From: DATGJX01 sp963830545
GTDB lineage: Bacteria > Vulcanimicrobiota > Vulcanimicrobiia > Vulcanimicrobiales > Vulcanimicrobiaceae
Length of the DNA: 64,000 bases
Direction of reading: 5' to 3'
Assembly: GCA_963830545.1 (NCBI GenBank)
Contig: CAWHMK010000001.1
Span: 992,001-1,056,000 of the forward strand
The position numbers and the translations under genes are program-made. Shown here in pieces: positions 36,926-45,560 of the stretch (positions within the stretch are counted from its first letter, which is position 1; every line of letters begins with the position of its first letter). The notes beneath the pieces are model-generated. The model was not told the origin of the DNA. It saw only the letters and a list, made by a program, of their open reading frames with translations, and ran no database searches.

Positions 36926-37920
36926 GCCGGAGTATAGAGGTTGACGCTGAAGCGCTCCTGCGAATCGCTCCACGTGCGCGCGAGCTGCAGGCCGGCTGAT
37001 GCTCCGAGTGCCTTCAAATCGTCACCCGAGTATTTGTACGAACACTCCGTTTTGATGCGCTCGCCTTCGGAAAAAGCGACGCATACGTCCAGAGCCGCAA
37101 TCGTGACCTCGTGCGCGCGGCGCGCCTGCAAATAGGACGCGACGCATCCGCGTTCGTCTTCATACACGGCAACGTGTTCGAAGTCGCGCAGATCGAACGT
37201 ACCGCCGAGTTCGCGATTGATTCGAACCAGCAAGTTCTTGTTGAACGCAGCGGTGACGCCGGCGGGATCGTCGTACGCGAGTTGCAGCACCCGCGGATCT
37301 TTCTTTCGATCCGTGCCGAGCAGCAGCCCATCGCCCGGTTTGAGCGATTGCGCGATCGCGGCGAGCAATTCCGCGGCTTGGGCCGGTTCGTAATTGCCGA
37401 TGTTCGAGCCCATGAACATCGCCAGCACTTTGCCGTTGCGGCGCAATTCGCGCGTGCCGAGAATCGAAAAATAGTCGCCTTCGTACGCGGAAACGGTGAG
37501 CATTGGATACGCTGCGACGAGCGCCTGAGCGGACGCACGCAGCGCCTGGCCGGAGATGTCGATTGGTGAATATCGAAGGGTGCGCTGCACGCGCAACGCC
37601 TCTTCGATCAGCGCGCGCGTCTTCACGGCGTTCCCACTGCCTAGCTCGACGAACTCGACCGGGTTGCCGAGCGCGCGCACCATCTCCCATCCCCATTCGC
37701 GCAAAATTTCCATCTCCGCGCGCGTGAGATAATACTCCGGCAGCACCGTGATAGCATCGAACAGCGCCGATCCCAACTCGTCGTAAAAATATTTCGACAA
37801 AAGGCGTTTGGGCGTCGCGCACAATCCCGCGAGCACGTCGTCCGCAAACGAAGCGGTCCTCTGGGGTTTGGGCGCGGAGCGAATCTCCAGGCGCCCCGAA
37901 CCGCCGGTTATCAGGTGCAT
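36922..37920 (-). CDS. egtD: L-histidine N-alpha-methyltransferase (EgtD-like)
   Basis: 332 residues from ATG 37920. SAM-dependent methyltransferase of the EgtD family: SKYFYDELGSALFDAITVLPEYYLTRAE, the SAM loop FVELGSGNAVKTR, YSPIDISGQAL, FMGSNIGNYEP, and GLLLGTDRKKDPRVLQLAYDD. The end YKYSGDDLKALGASAG to FSVNLYTPA matches the histidine-binding C-terminal lobe (E. coli-type numbering not attempted). It makes hercynine for ergothioneine. No egtB or egtC is in the window. ATGA overlap with the downstream S9 peptidase gene. Confidence 0.9.
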   Translation of the reverse strand: MHLITGGSGRLEIRSAPKPQRTASFADDVLAGLCATPKRLLSKYFYDELGSALFDAITVLPEYYLTRAEMEILREWGWEMVRALGNPVEFVELGSGNAVKTRALIEEALRVQRTLRYSPIDISGQALRASAQALVAAYPMLTVSAYEGDYFSILGTRELRRNGKVLAMFMGSNIGNYEPAQAAELLAAIAQSLKPGDGLLLGTDRKKDPRVLQLAYDDPAGVTAAFNKNLLVRINRELGGTFDLRDFEHVAVYEDERGCVASYLQARRAHEVTIAALDVCVAFSEGERIKTECSYKYSGDDLKALGASAGLQLARTWSDSQERFSVNLYTPA

Positions 37921-37959
37921 GTGGTGGGAATGATACCACGGGGGAGGAGCAAGCGAATC

Positions 37960-38790
37960 ATGATCAGCCAAGACATCACTATTCAGGTCGATGGTTCCGG
38001 CATGCCCGCGTATCTCACGCGTCCCCAAGACGGGTCCGGCCCTCATCCCGCGGTCATCGTGCTGCAAGAGGTCTTCGGCTTCACGCCCGAGACCAAGCGC
38101 GTCACCGAGCTGCTCTCGAGCATCGGCTATGTGGGACTAGCAATAAATTACTATCACCGGTCCAACCCAGAGACGAACGAGCCGTACACCGAGGACGGGA
38201 ACAAGCGAGCATTCGAAGCCGCCGCGCGCGTGTCGCAGCGCGATATCGAAAGCGACGTGCGCGCCGCCGTTGAATGGCTGAGCGGCCAGTCGTTCGTGAA
38301 GCGCGGAAAGATTGCCACCTGGGGATTCGGGTTCGGGGCGAGCGCCGCGTTCGTGACGTCGGATTTGCGCGATCTAAGCGGAGCGATTCTTTTCTATCCG
38401 GCGCACCTGACGACGGCAATGCCTTCGGGCGGCGAACCGCCGATCGATCGCGCGTCCGACGTGAACGTGCCGCTGCTGATCATCTTCGGTGAAAAAGACT
38501 ACTACGTCTCGCGCTTCGACATGGACCGCATCAATCAATCGCTCAAAGCTGCGCACAAAGAGGTGCGCTTGCAGATCTATCCCAACGTGGGACATTCGTT
38601 CTTCCGGCACGGACGCCCGCAAGCGGTCGCAGAACTGCAGCGCTACTCCGATGAATCGGTCGCGCAAGCCGTCGCGGACTCGTGGGATCTGGTCAAAGCG
38701 TTCTTGATCGACGTCTTCAACCGGCCGTCATCGCGCGCAAGCGAGAGCGGCGATATCCATAGCTCGCGTACACAATCAATCCGAGCATGA
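37960..38790 (+). CDS. Dienelactone-hydrolase-like protein lacking the nucleophile
   Basis: 276 residues from ATG 37960, preceded by a good GGGGAGGAG Shine-Dalgarno. DLH family alpha/beta hydrolase: AVIVLQEVFGFTPETKRVTELLSSIGYVGLAIN, then WGFGFGASAAF where family members have G-x-C/S-x-G, then FGEKDYYV (acid) and NVGHSFF (base His). Codon 38329-38331 is GGG, so the nucleophile elbow has Gly instead of Cys/Ser. The Asp and His are retained. It may be a non-catalytic binding protein or use other chemistry. The 3' end overlaps the convergent APC permease by 74 nt. Confidence 0.87.
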   Translation: MISQDITIQVDGSGMPAYLTRPQDGSGPHPAVIVLQEVFGFTPETKRVTELLSSIGYVGLAINYYHRSNPETNEPYTEDGNKRAFEAAARVSQRDIESDVRAAVEWLSGQSFVKRGKIATWGFGFGASAAFVTSDLRDLSGAILFYPAHLTTAMPSGGEPPIDRASDVNVPLLIIFGEKDYYVSRFDMDRINQSLKAAHKEVRLQIYPNVGHSFFRHGRPQAVAELQRYSDESVAQAVADSWDLVKAFLIDVFNRPSSRASESGDIHSSRTQSIRA

Positions 38791-40126
38791 ACCACACGAC
38801 GAAACGAATCCACGTCGGCAGCCCCAGCCCGTAGCACATCAGGTAAAAGCATCCGCCGGCGCCCAGAACCGTAAACGCGGGCGCGAAGGGTACGCTGAAA
38901 GCGCGCTGCGTATCCGGATGAACGACGCGCAGCACGAGCACGCCCAAACAGACGATTCCGAACGCCGAAAACGTGCCGATGTTCACGAAATTGAGCAGAT
39001 CGGCGAGCGGCAGCGTTGCGGCCAATATCGAAACGACGGCGCCGGTGACGAAGGTCATGCGCGCCGGGGTGCGAAACCGCGGGTGCACGCGTGCAACGCC
39101 AGGCGGAAGCATGCGATCGCGCGCCATCACGTAAAAGATTCGAATCTGACCGAGCAACGACGTCAGCATCACGGTCGTGTTGCCGGCGATTCCGCCGAGT
39201 GCGACGATCCAGTACACCATGCGCGATGCGTGCGCGCCCGTGACCGCATCCAGCATCGCGGCGCCGTCGCTGAGCTTGCCGAACGGCATCACGCCTACCG
39301 TGACGTACGCGAGCGACATGTACAGCAACGCGCCGATGACCAGTGAGACCATGATGCCGATGGGCACGTCGCGCACCGGATTCTTCGATTCTTCGGATGC
39401 GACCGTCACGGTGTCGAACCCGATGTACGCGTAAAAGACGAGCGCAGATCCGGCGACGATTCCATGCCACCCGTGCGGCGCAAAGGGATGATAGTTGCCG
39501 GGATGTACCGCTCCCGCGAGCGCGGTGAGAAAAACCACCATCGTGATTACTTGAAACACGACGAGCGCGCCGTTCACGTTCGCGGATTCGCGAATCCCGA
39601 TCGCGATCAGCACGGTGATCGCGAGCGTTACCAGCGCAGCGATGACGTCGATCTGCGGATGCGGCCCGAACGCATGCCCGGTTTGCATCCAGACCGGCAG
39701 CGCGAAACCGAAATTTCCCAGTAAATGCTGGAGATAATCCGACCACGACGACGCCGTAGGTGCAACGGAAAGCCCATATTCGAGAATCAAATCCCAGCCG
39801 ATGATCCAGGCGACGAGTTCCCCCAGCGTTGCGTACGCGTACGTATACGCGCTGCCCGCCACCGGAACCATCGACGCGAACTCCGCATAGCACAACGCGG
39901 CGCAGAGACTCACGAATCCCGAAATCGCGTAGGCGAGCACGACTCCCGGCCCCGCCGCGTGCGCGCCGGCGCCGATGGTCGGAAAAATACCGCCGAGCAT
40001 CGTGCCCAGCCCGATGGCCGTGAGCGCCGGCCATCCTAATGCGCGGCGCAGCGTCGGACCCTCGGCTTCGGGCAACGCCCATGCGAGCGGCTGACGCGCG
40101 AACAGCCGCCGCATGAGGTGCTTCAT
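38717..40126 (-). CDS. APC superfamily amino-acid permease
   Basis: 469 residues with about 12 helices. TM1 has the typical IGLGTMLGGIFPTIG motif; SGFVSLCAALCYAEFASMVPVAGSAYTY follows in TM2/TM3, and FYAYIGFDTVTVASEESKNPVRDVP is the conserved cationic-amino-acid-transporter (CAT/YfnA-like) region. It imports or exchanges amino acids at the inner membrane; a cationic substrate is suggested by the family but not certain. It is convergent with the DLH-like gene, and the lipoprotein gene upstream starts 481 nt away on the same strand (gap of 4 nt to that gene's stop). Confidence 0.88.
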   Translation of the reverse strand: MKHLMRRLFARQPLAWALPEAEGPTLRRALGWPALTAIGLGTMLGGIFPTIGAGAHAAGPGVVLAYAISGFVSLCAALCYAEFASMVPVAGSAYTYAYATLGELVAWIIGWDLILEYGLSVAPTASSWSDYLQHLLGNFGFALPVWMQTGHAFGPHPQIDVIAALVTLAITVLIAIGIRESANVNGALVVFQVITMVVFLTALAGAVHPGNYHPFAPHGWHGIVAGSALVFYAYIGFDTVTVASEESKNPVRDVPIGIMVSLVIGALLYMSLAYVTVGVMPFGKLSDGAAMLDAVTGAHASRMVYWIVALGGIAGNTTVMLTSLLGQIRIFYVMARDRMLPPGVARVHPRFRTPARMTFVTGAVVSILAATLPLADLLNFVNIGTFSAFGIVCLGVLVLRVVHPDTQRAFSVPFAPAFTVLGAGGCFYLMCYGLGLPTWIRFVVWFMLGLIVYASYGYRRSRLRAMTAG

Positions 40127-40130
40127 CCGG

Positions 40131-40607
40131 CTACTTCACGGGGCAGAGGGAATGTATCGCGCTTTCCGCCTGCGCGTCGGGCGCGAGCGTGAGCGGCCGT
40201 ATGTACATTGCGACATAGCGATTTGCGCCGATGATCGTGGACATGACTTCAATCTGCGTGCGCTTTCCGCTCTTATCGTTGCCCTGAGCGACGAGTTCCT
40301 GCGCGGACTGCGATCCGCAGAGCGTCACGGTTTGCCTCTTGAGAACTTTGGCGTCGTTGCCGTACTGGGGCGGAAGCGCGGCAAAGTCGGCACGCGTGTT
40401 TTTTGGATCGCCTTTGACCAGGATCAGCATCTGGTTCTCGTTCTTCTGCTCGGATTTGATCCACATCTGAAGATGGCCGAACATTGCCGGAGTTCCGGTC
40501 CAGCCCACCGGCGCTTGAAAACCGATGCCTGACGTCACGCTTCCGCACGCGGCCAGCAGGCCTGAAACGCAAAGCGCAACGACGGATAAACGAAATCGTG
40601 CGTTCAT
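40131..40607 (-). CDS. Lipoprotein of unknown function
   Basis: 158 residues. Signal peptide with lipobox LLAAC (Cys21). The mature domain begins SGIGFQAPVGWTGTPAMFGHLQMW and resembles small alpha/beta periplasmic proteins (TGTPAMFGHLQMWIKSEQKN, VTLCGSQSAQELV) with three cysteines. I do not recognise it. The ATG overlaps the stop of the upstream lytic transglycosylase (ATGA), so the two are translationally coupled and may act together at the envelope. Confidence 0.75.
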   Translation of the reverse strand: MNARFRLSVVALCVSGLLAACGSVTSGIGFQAPVGWTGTPAMFGHLQMWIKSEQKNENQMLILVKGDPKNTRADFAALPPQYGNDAKVLKRQTVTLCGSQSAQELVAQGNDKSGKRTQIEVMSTIIGANRYVAMYIRPLTLAPDAQAESAIHSLCPVK

Positions 40608-41206
40608 GCGCCGCTGCTTCGCCGCTCGTAGCCGGCAATCTTGGCCCAGCGGTCGACGATGTCGTTGATGTAGTCGCGCGTCTCGGGATAAGGCGGCACG
40701 CCGCGGTATTCGTCCACGGCGCCGGGCCCCGCGTTATATGCAGCCAGCGCGACCGCGTACGGATTGGCATACCGGTCGTACGCGCGTACGTATTGCGAGA
40801 GCAGCACCGCGGCGCCTCCAATGGCGTCGAACGGATCGAACGGGTCGATGCCGATACCTTCCGCCGTCGACGGCATGAACTGCGCGATACCGACCGCACC
40901 CGCCGAAGATATGGCCTGCGGATCGAATGCCGACTCTTGGAGCAGCGTCGCCGCGAGAAACTCCGGCGGCAATCCGTTGCGCCGAGCAGCGCTCACGACC
41001 GCGCCCGAGAGCCGCAGCGCATCGACCGGAGAGATTCGCGCATTCGTGTGCAGCACTGCGCGCGTCACGGCCAGGATCCGGCTGGAGGTGGGCGCGCCGT
41101 CGTACAGAGGCCTTGCGCCGAACAGCATGTCCGCGTACGCGGGCGCATGCCAGCTCAGAGCGGCGCTGACGACGAGGGGTATGTATACCGTCGTGTTTAT
41201 CCGCAA
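40604..41206 (-). CDS. Lytic transglycosylase, SLT domain
   Basis: 200 residues if TTG 41206 is the start, chosen because it places a signal peptide (INTTVYIPLVVSAALSWHAPAYA) at the N-terminus; an in-frame ATG at 41335 is the alternative. The SLT domain contains ATLLQESAFDPQA with the catalytic Glu, SSAGAVGIAQFMPSTAEGIG, and ALAAYNAGPGAVDEYRGVPPYPETRDYI. It cleaves peptidoglycan glycan strands in the periplasm. It is divergent from the glycosyltransferase gene at 41405 and coupled to the lipoprotein gene downstream by ATGA. Confidence 0.88.
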   Translation of the reverse strand: MRINTTVYIPLVVSAALSWHAPAYADMLFGARPLYDGAPTSSRILAVTRAVLHTNARISPVDALRLSGAVVSAARRNGLPPEFLAATLLQESAFDPQAISSAGAVGIAQFMPSTAEGIGIDPFDPFDAIGGAAVLLSQYVRAYDRYANPYAVALAAYNAGPGAVDEYRGVPPYPETRDYINDIVDRWAKIAGYERRSSGA

Positions 41207-41404
41207 CGGCGCTCCGGGCGAGCATCCCGCGCCGAGGCAAAGAACCGAGTAAAGAAGTGCTCGAGAATGCAGCAGCAGGTTGTCCTCGCGGATAGCGCCG
41301 GCTTCGCCGCAAACGTTCTGGATGCGCCGGCGCACGCCCGCCCTGTCCGAGGACCGAGCCCACCATCACCGAACCTCCGCCGTAGAAACGAGGACACAAA
41401 ACAG

Positions 41405-42595
41405 TTGACCAAGAGAGCGCTCTTTCTGATCTCCGACACCGGAGGCGGTCATCGCAGCGCGGCCAACGCCATTACGGCGGCACTGGACGAAATCAAGGTT
41501 CCGAACTCGTTCGAGCACCGCGTGGACGACGTGGCGGCGCATTGCTCGTTCCCGCTCACGCAACTCGGATGGGGATACTCGACGGCTCTGCGCTACGCGC
41601 CCCCCGTTTACGGCGCACTCTATTACGCGACGAACGGCCGTCGCCGCTATAAAGCGCTCGTCCGGTTCTGCGAGCCCCTTTACCGCGAACGGCTGCGCGA
41701 TTTGTTCAACAGTTATCGGCCGGACGTCATCGTTTCCGTTCATCCGCTGCTCAATCACGCGGCATTGCGAGCGCGCGCCGACGCGCACATGCAGCATATC
41801 CCGATCGTTACGGTCATCACCGATCTCGGAAAAGTGCACGAGTCCTGGCTGATGCCCGAAGCCGATGCCGTCGTCGTACCGGCGCGAGAGGTCTACGAGC
41901 GCGCGCTCTCGCGCGGGGTGCAGCGTTCGCGTCTGCGCATGCTGGGCCAACCGATTCATCCCAAATTCGACGACGTCGTCGGCACGAAAGAGGAACTGCG
42001 CGCGCAGCTCCACTTGCCGCAACGGCAGTTCGTGACGCTACTGATGGCCGGCGGTGAAGGCGGCGGAAAATTGATGCAAACCGCAATGGTGCTCTCGAAG
42101 GCGCGGCTGCCGATGCATCTGGTGGTCGTTTGCGGACGCAACGAAACGCTGCGCGCAAAACTCGAAGACGCCGCCGCTTCGCTTCCGGCGCCCATGACCG
42201 TTTTAGGATTCACCGACAAGATTCCCGAGCTCATGCGCGCGGCCGATCTGCTGGTCACCAAAGCCGGCCCCGGAACGCTCGCGGAGGCAAATGCGGCGCA
42301 GTTGCCGGTCGTCGTCTACGATTACGTTCCGGGTCAGGAACGGGGCAATGTGGAATTCGTGCGGCACAACGGCATCGGCGAGGTCGCGATTAACAATATG
42401 GCTGAGGTCGTGCGTTCGGTCGAGAGATTGGTGAAGAGCCCGCAGCGCATGGCCAGAATGCGGCACAACCAAGAACTCGTGGCACCCAAACGCAGTTCGC
42501 GCAGAATCGCAGCGCTGATCGCCTCGATGGCCAACACCGGAACGATACCAGCCGACGACGAGTACATCCCGATGCGCGAGGCCGTCTCCATCTAG
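41405..42595 (+). CDS. MGDG-synthase/UgtP-like diacylglycerol glycosyltransferase
   Basis: 396 residues from TTG 41405 (LTKRALFLISDTGGGHRSAANA). GT28-type enzyme with an N-terminal MGDG synthase domain (ISDTGGGHRSAA, DVIVSVHPLLNHAALR, VTVITDLGKVHESWL) and a C-terminal nucleotide-sugar domain (VTLLMAGGEGGGKLMQ, LGFTDKIPELMRAADLLVTKAGPGTLAEA). It would transfer glucose or galactose from a UDP-sugar to diacylglycerol to make membrane glycolipid. The last ~15 residues are a short extension after the GT fold. The frame runs open upstream, but that region is antisense to the transglycosylase. Confidence 0.9.
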   Translation: MTKRALFLISDTGGGHRSAANAITAALDEIKVPNSFEHRVDDVAAHCSFPLTQLGWGYSTALRYAPPVYGALYYATNGRRRYKALVRFCEPLYRERLRDLFNSYRPDVIVSVHPLLNHAALRARADAHMQHIPIVTVITDLGKVHESWLMPEADAVVVPAREVYERALSRGVQRSRLRMLGQPIHPKFDDVVGTKEELRAQLHLPQRQFVTLLMAGGEGGGKLMQTAMVLSKARLPMHLVVVCGRNETLRAKLEDAAASLPAPMTVLGFTDKIPELMRAADLLVTKAGPGTLAEANAAQLPVVVYDYVPGQERGNVEFVRHNGIGEVAINNMAEVVRSVERLVKSPQRMARMRHNQELVAPKRSSRRIAALIASMANTGTIPADDEYIPMREAVSI

Positions 42596-42655
42596 GCGGC
42601 AGACTGCAGCCCTTCGCAGAGGCCGGCGCACAGACGGTTACCAGTAAGACGCTGC

Positions 42656-42868
42656 ATGCTGGATCGGATGGAGACGCCCGCCGATCGCATTTGGGAACGC
42701 ATACGCAAAATGGCGCTCGCTTTGGCCGCGCGAAAATCCGTTCCGAGCACGCGACATGCGCAGGCGATCGTCGCGCACATCATTCGGCAAGAGGGTGTCG
42801 ATTTGCCGCCCGATCGCACCTTGGCATTCTTGGCGCAAGTGTTACGTAATCCGCGCGAAGGGGCATAA
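42656..42868 (+). CDS. Small helical protein, hypothetical
   Basis: 70 residues (58-70 depending on start; ATG 42668 is an alternative). Predominantly helical, with basic stretches (RIWERIRKMALALAARKS) and no membrane segment. It fills the 300-nt interval between the glycosyltransferase and the Vgb-like lipoprotein with no competing ORF of better quality. No family recognised. Confidence 0.4.
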   Translation: MLDRMETPADRIWERIRKMALALAARKSVPSTRHAQAIVAHIIRQEGVDLPPDRTLAFLAQVLRNPREGA

Positions 42869-42904
42869 GCTAGTAACTCGTTTGTTGGTTTCCGGGGAGT
42901 GAGC

Positions 42905-44023
42905 TTGCGTCGCGCAATCGTCATTCTGGCCCTTTGCAGTATCTGCGCCGCTTGCTCGTCCCACGGTAGCGGTCCGACTTCGCTTCCGCCGCTGAACAAT
43001 GGCGGCGGCCCTCCACCCGATTCGCCGACGCCGACTCCCACGGCCACGCCGACGCAAGCGCCCACATTCAATCCGTCTCGCGTGAGCATCAGCGAGCATG
43101 CCGTACCGACGCTGCCCGAATATCTTGCCGTCACATCGGACGGCGACGTCTTTTTCGGAAACGGCCAGAGCGGAGGCGGCAGCAATCTGTACCGCTACGC
43201 CGGCGGATCGTTTTCACAAACGCAGCCCGCGCCTCCGCCCTCGGGTTATTCGCCGCTCGGCGGGGTCTATGGAGTCAGCGCAGTTTCGTCAGGCCTGTTT
43301 TGGCTGAGCGCGTATCAAGGACCGAGCGAAGCACCGTATGTCGCAGTCGAATGCGGCGCCGGCTCCGCTGCAACGCTGTGCGAGCCCACGGTGGACGAAC
43401 CCACGACGATGCTCGTCGATCGCAGCGGAACGTTCTGGGTCGGCGGTTATGGTTTCAACGGCGGCGGCGTAATCGCAACGTCGACGCAAGCGCAGGGCCA
43501 GTTCGCCGGCGGAATCGCGCAACTGGTGCTCGGACCGGGCGGCGCCGTTTGGGGAATCGAAAACAACTATCCGAGCTATGCCATCGCAGAATTCACCGCC
43601 TCGGGTGGAACCGTGTCGGCGGCACAAACGTTCGCACTGCCTTCGGGCGACGCCGCCGGCAGTTTGACGTATGGCGGCGACGGAGCACTTTGGTTCACGG
43701 ATCAGCAAACCAACGCCATCGGCAGAATGGACTCGACCGGTGCGGTCACCGAGTACCCGCTGCGTTCGCCCAATGCGCTCGGCCAGCCATGGTACGGTCT
43801 CTGGCAGATCGCGACCGCGTGCGATGGTTCCGTCTGGTTCACCGAACCGCAAACGAACAAAATCGGAAGAATCGACGCGCACGGCGGTATCGTCGAATTC
43901 ACCATGCCGACTGCGCAGTCTGCGCCCGACGCGATCGCCGCTCGAAAGATTTCGAAGTGCAGCGGCACGGCGCTTTGGGTGGCGGAACAAAACGCCGACA
44001 AAATCGCCGGCATATCTTTTTGA
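42905..44023 (+). CDS. Vgb/streptogramin-lyase-like propeller lipoprotein
   Basis: 372 residues. TTG 42905 is preferred over GTG 42899 because CGGGGAG ends at 42898, 6 nt before it. Lipobox LCSICAAC, then a Pro/Thr linker (SPTPTPTATPTQAPTF). The domain has Vgb/NHL-type blades GALWFTDQQTNAIGRMDS and GSVWFTEPQTNKIGRIDA with intervening VTEYPL-type strands, a six- or seven-bladed propeller. In this class many exported proteins are not streptogramin lyases; the catalytic His pair of Vgb is not evident, so it may be a surface binding protein. Confidence 0.83.
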   Translation: MRRAIVILALCSICAACSSHGSGPTSLPPLNNGGGPPPDSPTPTPTATPTQAPTFNPSRVSISEHAVPTLPEYLAVTSDGDVFFGNGQSGGGSNLYRYAGGSFSQTQPAPPPSGYSPLGGVYGVSAVSSGLFWLSAYQGPSEAPYVAVECGAGSAATLCEPTVDEPTTMLVDRSGTFWVGGYGFNGGGVIATSTQAQGQFAGGIAQLVLGPGGAVWGIENNYPSYAIAEFTASGGTVSAAQTFALPSGDAAGSLTYGGDGALWFTDQQTNAIGRMDSTGAVTEYPLRSPNALGQPWYGLWQIATACDGSVWFTEPQTNKIGRIDAHGGIVEFTMPTAQSAPDAIAARKISKCSGTALWVAEQNADKIAGISF

Positions 44024-44039
44024 GCGCGGGGCGAACGAG

Positions 44040-44435
44040 TTATTTCAGCCGATCGTACACGTAGGTTGCGACATCGCGCAGGTCCGCTTGCGACATGCGC
44101 CATCTGGGCATCACGGGATTCAACGTTTGCCCCTCGTTGTCTATGCCCGTCGAAATTGCGCGTTCCAGTAATGCGATCGTGTACGGATGCTTCTGCTGCG
44201 TCACCAGTGCGTTGCGGCGCAAATCCGCGCTAACGACACCGCCGGCAAAATGCAAGCCGCCCGACCCGTCGCCGCGATGGCATTGAATACAGGCCGATCG
44301 CATCGGCGGGGGAGAGGCCGTAATCCGCTCCCCTCGCACGTCGCGACCGGTCTCAAAAATGGCCCGTCCGTTCGCGTACGGATCCGAAGCACACGCTGCC
44401 AGCGCAAGCGCGAAGAGCGCGACGATGAAACGCAT
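44040..44435 (-). CDS. Cytochrome c lipoprotein
   Basis: 131 residues from ATG 44435. Signal peptide with lipobox-like ALAACA. One heme-binding CIQCH after PPPMRSA, distal Met in NPVMPRWRMS, and a C-terminal helix DLRDVATYVYDRLK typical of class I c-type cytochromes. Electron carrier at the membrane surface. The longer open frame upstream is shadow of the MDR gene. Divergent from the enoyl reductase-like gene and convergent with the Vgb-like gene. Confidence 0.85.
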   Translation of the reverse strand: MRFIVALFALALAACASDPYANGRAIFETGRDVRGERITASPPPMRSACIQCHRGDGSGGLHFAGGVVSADLRRNALVTQQKHPYTIALLERAISTGIDNEGQTLNPVMPRWRMSQADLRDVATYVYDRLK

Positions 44436-44570
44436 GCTTCGTTGTACCCCGAAACCGAGCACAGCGATCGCGACGGCGATCGGACGCAGAGAGGCCGGCC
44501 AAACACCCTGGCCGAGGTGTTTGGGCATGTATGGGAAACGCAAGGCGCTCGCGGATCGGGAGGCCCTTGA

Positions 44571-45545
44571 ATGATCGCGCTTCAGTACTCGCAATTCGGA
44601 AATCCCCTCGACGTGCTCGCAGCGGTCGACATCGACTCTGCCGACCCGGGGGCGGGCCAAGTGCGGCTGCGCTTGCTGCGTTCGCCGATTCACAATCACG
44701 ATCTCGCGACCATCCGCGGCGTTTACGGCGTAAAGCCGGAGCTGCCGGCGATTGGCGGCTCCGAGATGCTCGGCATTGTCGATGCCGTCGGCGTAGACGC
44801 GCCGAATGTGAACGAAGGCGCCCGCGTCGTATGCGGTACGCAGCAGGCCTGGGCGGAATACGCGCTCGCTCCTGCGTCCGCGCTGATTCCGGTACCCGAA
44901 TCCATCGCCGACGACCAAGCGTGCCAGCTGCTCGCGATGCCGCTCTCCGCGCTTGTGCTTTTGGACGAGCTGGGCGTGCAATCCGGCGATTGGATCGTGC
45001 AAAATGCCGCGAACGGCACCGTCGGCCGGATTCTCGTTCGCGAGGCGACGCATCGCGGAATCAACGTCGTCAGTTTGGTGCGAAGCGAAGAAACTGCGCA
45101 GCAACTCCGCGACTTCGGTGCGCCGCACGTCGTCGTCACCGAGGGCGAGTGGACCGCGCGCGTGAACGAGATCGTATCGGGCTCGCCCATCGTTCGCGTC
45201 GTCGATTCGGTCGCCGGCTCGCAATCGATTCACCTGCAGCACCTGCTGGCAAAGGGCGGCGAACTGATCGTGTTCGGCGGTCTTGCGGCCGAACCGATGC
45301 GCTTGGATCCGGGCCTGCTCATTTCACGCGAGCAGCACGTGCGCGGATTCTGGATGACGGCGTGGATGAAGCGGCCGGAAAACGCCTCGCGCATGACGAG
45401 CGCGATGCATCGCGTCTTCGAACTTGCGCTGGCCGGCGATCTTCCGATTTCCGCGGCCGGTGTGTACTCGCTCTCGGAATCTTATGCGGCGCTGACGGCG
45501 GCACAAGCGCCCGGGCGCAGCGGTAAGATTTTGTTCAAGCCCTAA
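44571..45545 (+). CDS. Enoyl-thioester reductase-like MDR (MECR/ETR family)
   Basis: 324 residues. The N-terminal GroES-like domain shows RLLRSPIHNHDLATIRGVYGVKPELPAIGGSEMLGIV, close to the MECR pattern with YGVKPELPAxGGxE. The Rossmann domain has WIVQNAANGTVGRILVREATHRGINVVSLVR, and FGGLAAEPMRLDPGLLISREQHVRGFW follows. It would reduce trans-2-enoyl thioesters with NADPH. It lacks catalytic and structural zinc cysteines, as expected. Its physiological substrate is not certain. Confidence 0.87.
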   Translation: MIALQYSQFGNPLDVLAAVDIDSADPGAGQVRLRLLRSPIHNHDLATIRGVYGVKPELPAIGGSEMLGIVDAVGVDAPNVNEGARVVCGTQQAWAEYALAPASALIPVPESIADDQACQLLAMPLSALVLLDELGVQSGDWIVQNAANGTVGRILVREATHRGINVVSLVRSEETAQQLRDFGAPHVVVTEGEWTARVNEIVSGSPIVRVVDSVAGSQSIHLQHLLAKGGELIVFGGLAAEPMRLDPGLLISREQHVRGFWMTAWMKRPENASRMTSAMHRVFELALAGDLPISAAGVYSLSESYAALTAAQAPGRSGKILFKP

Positions 45546-45560
45546 GCTCGCGTCGCGAGC

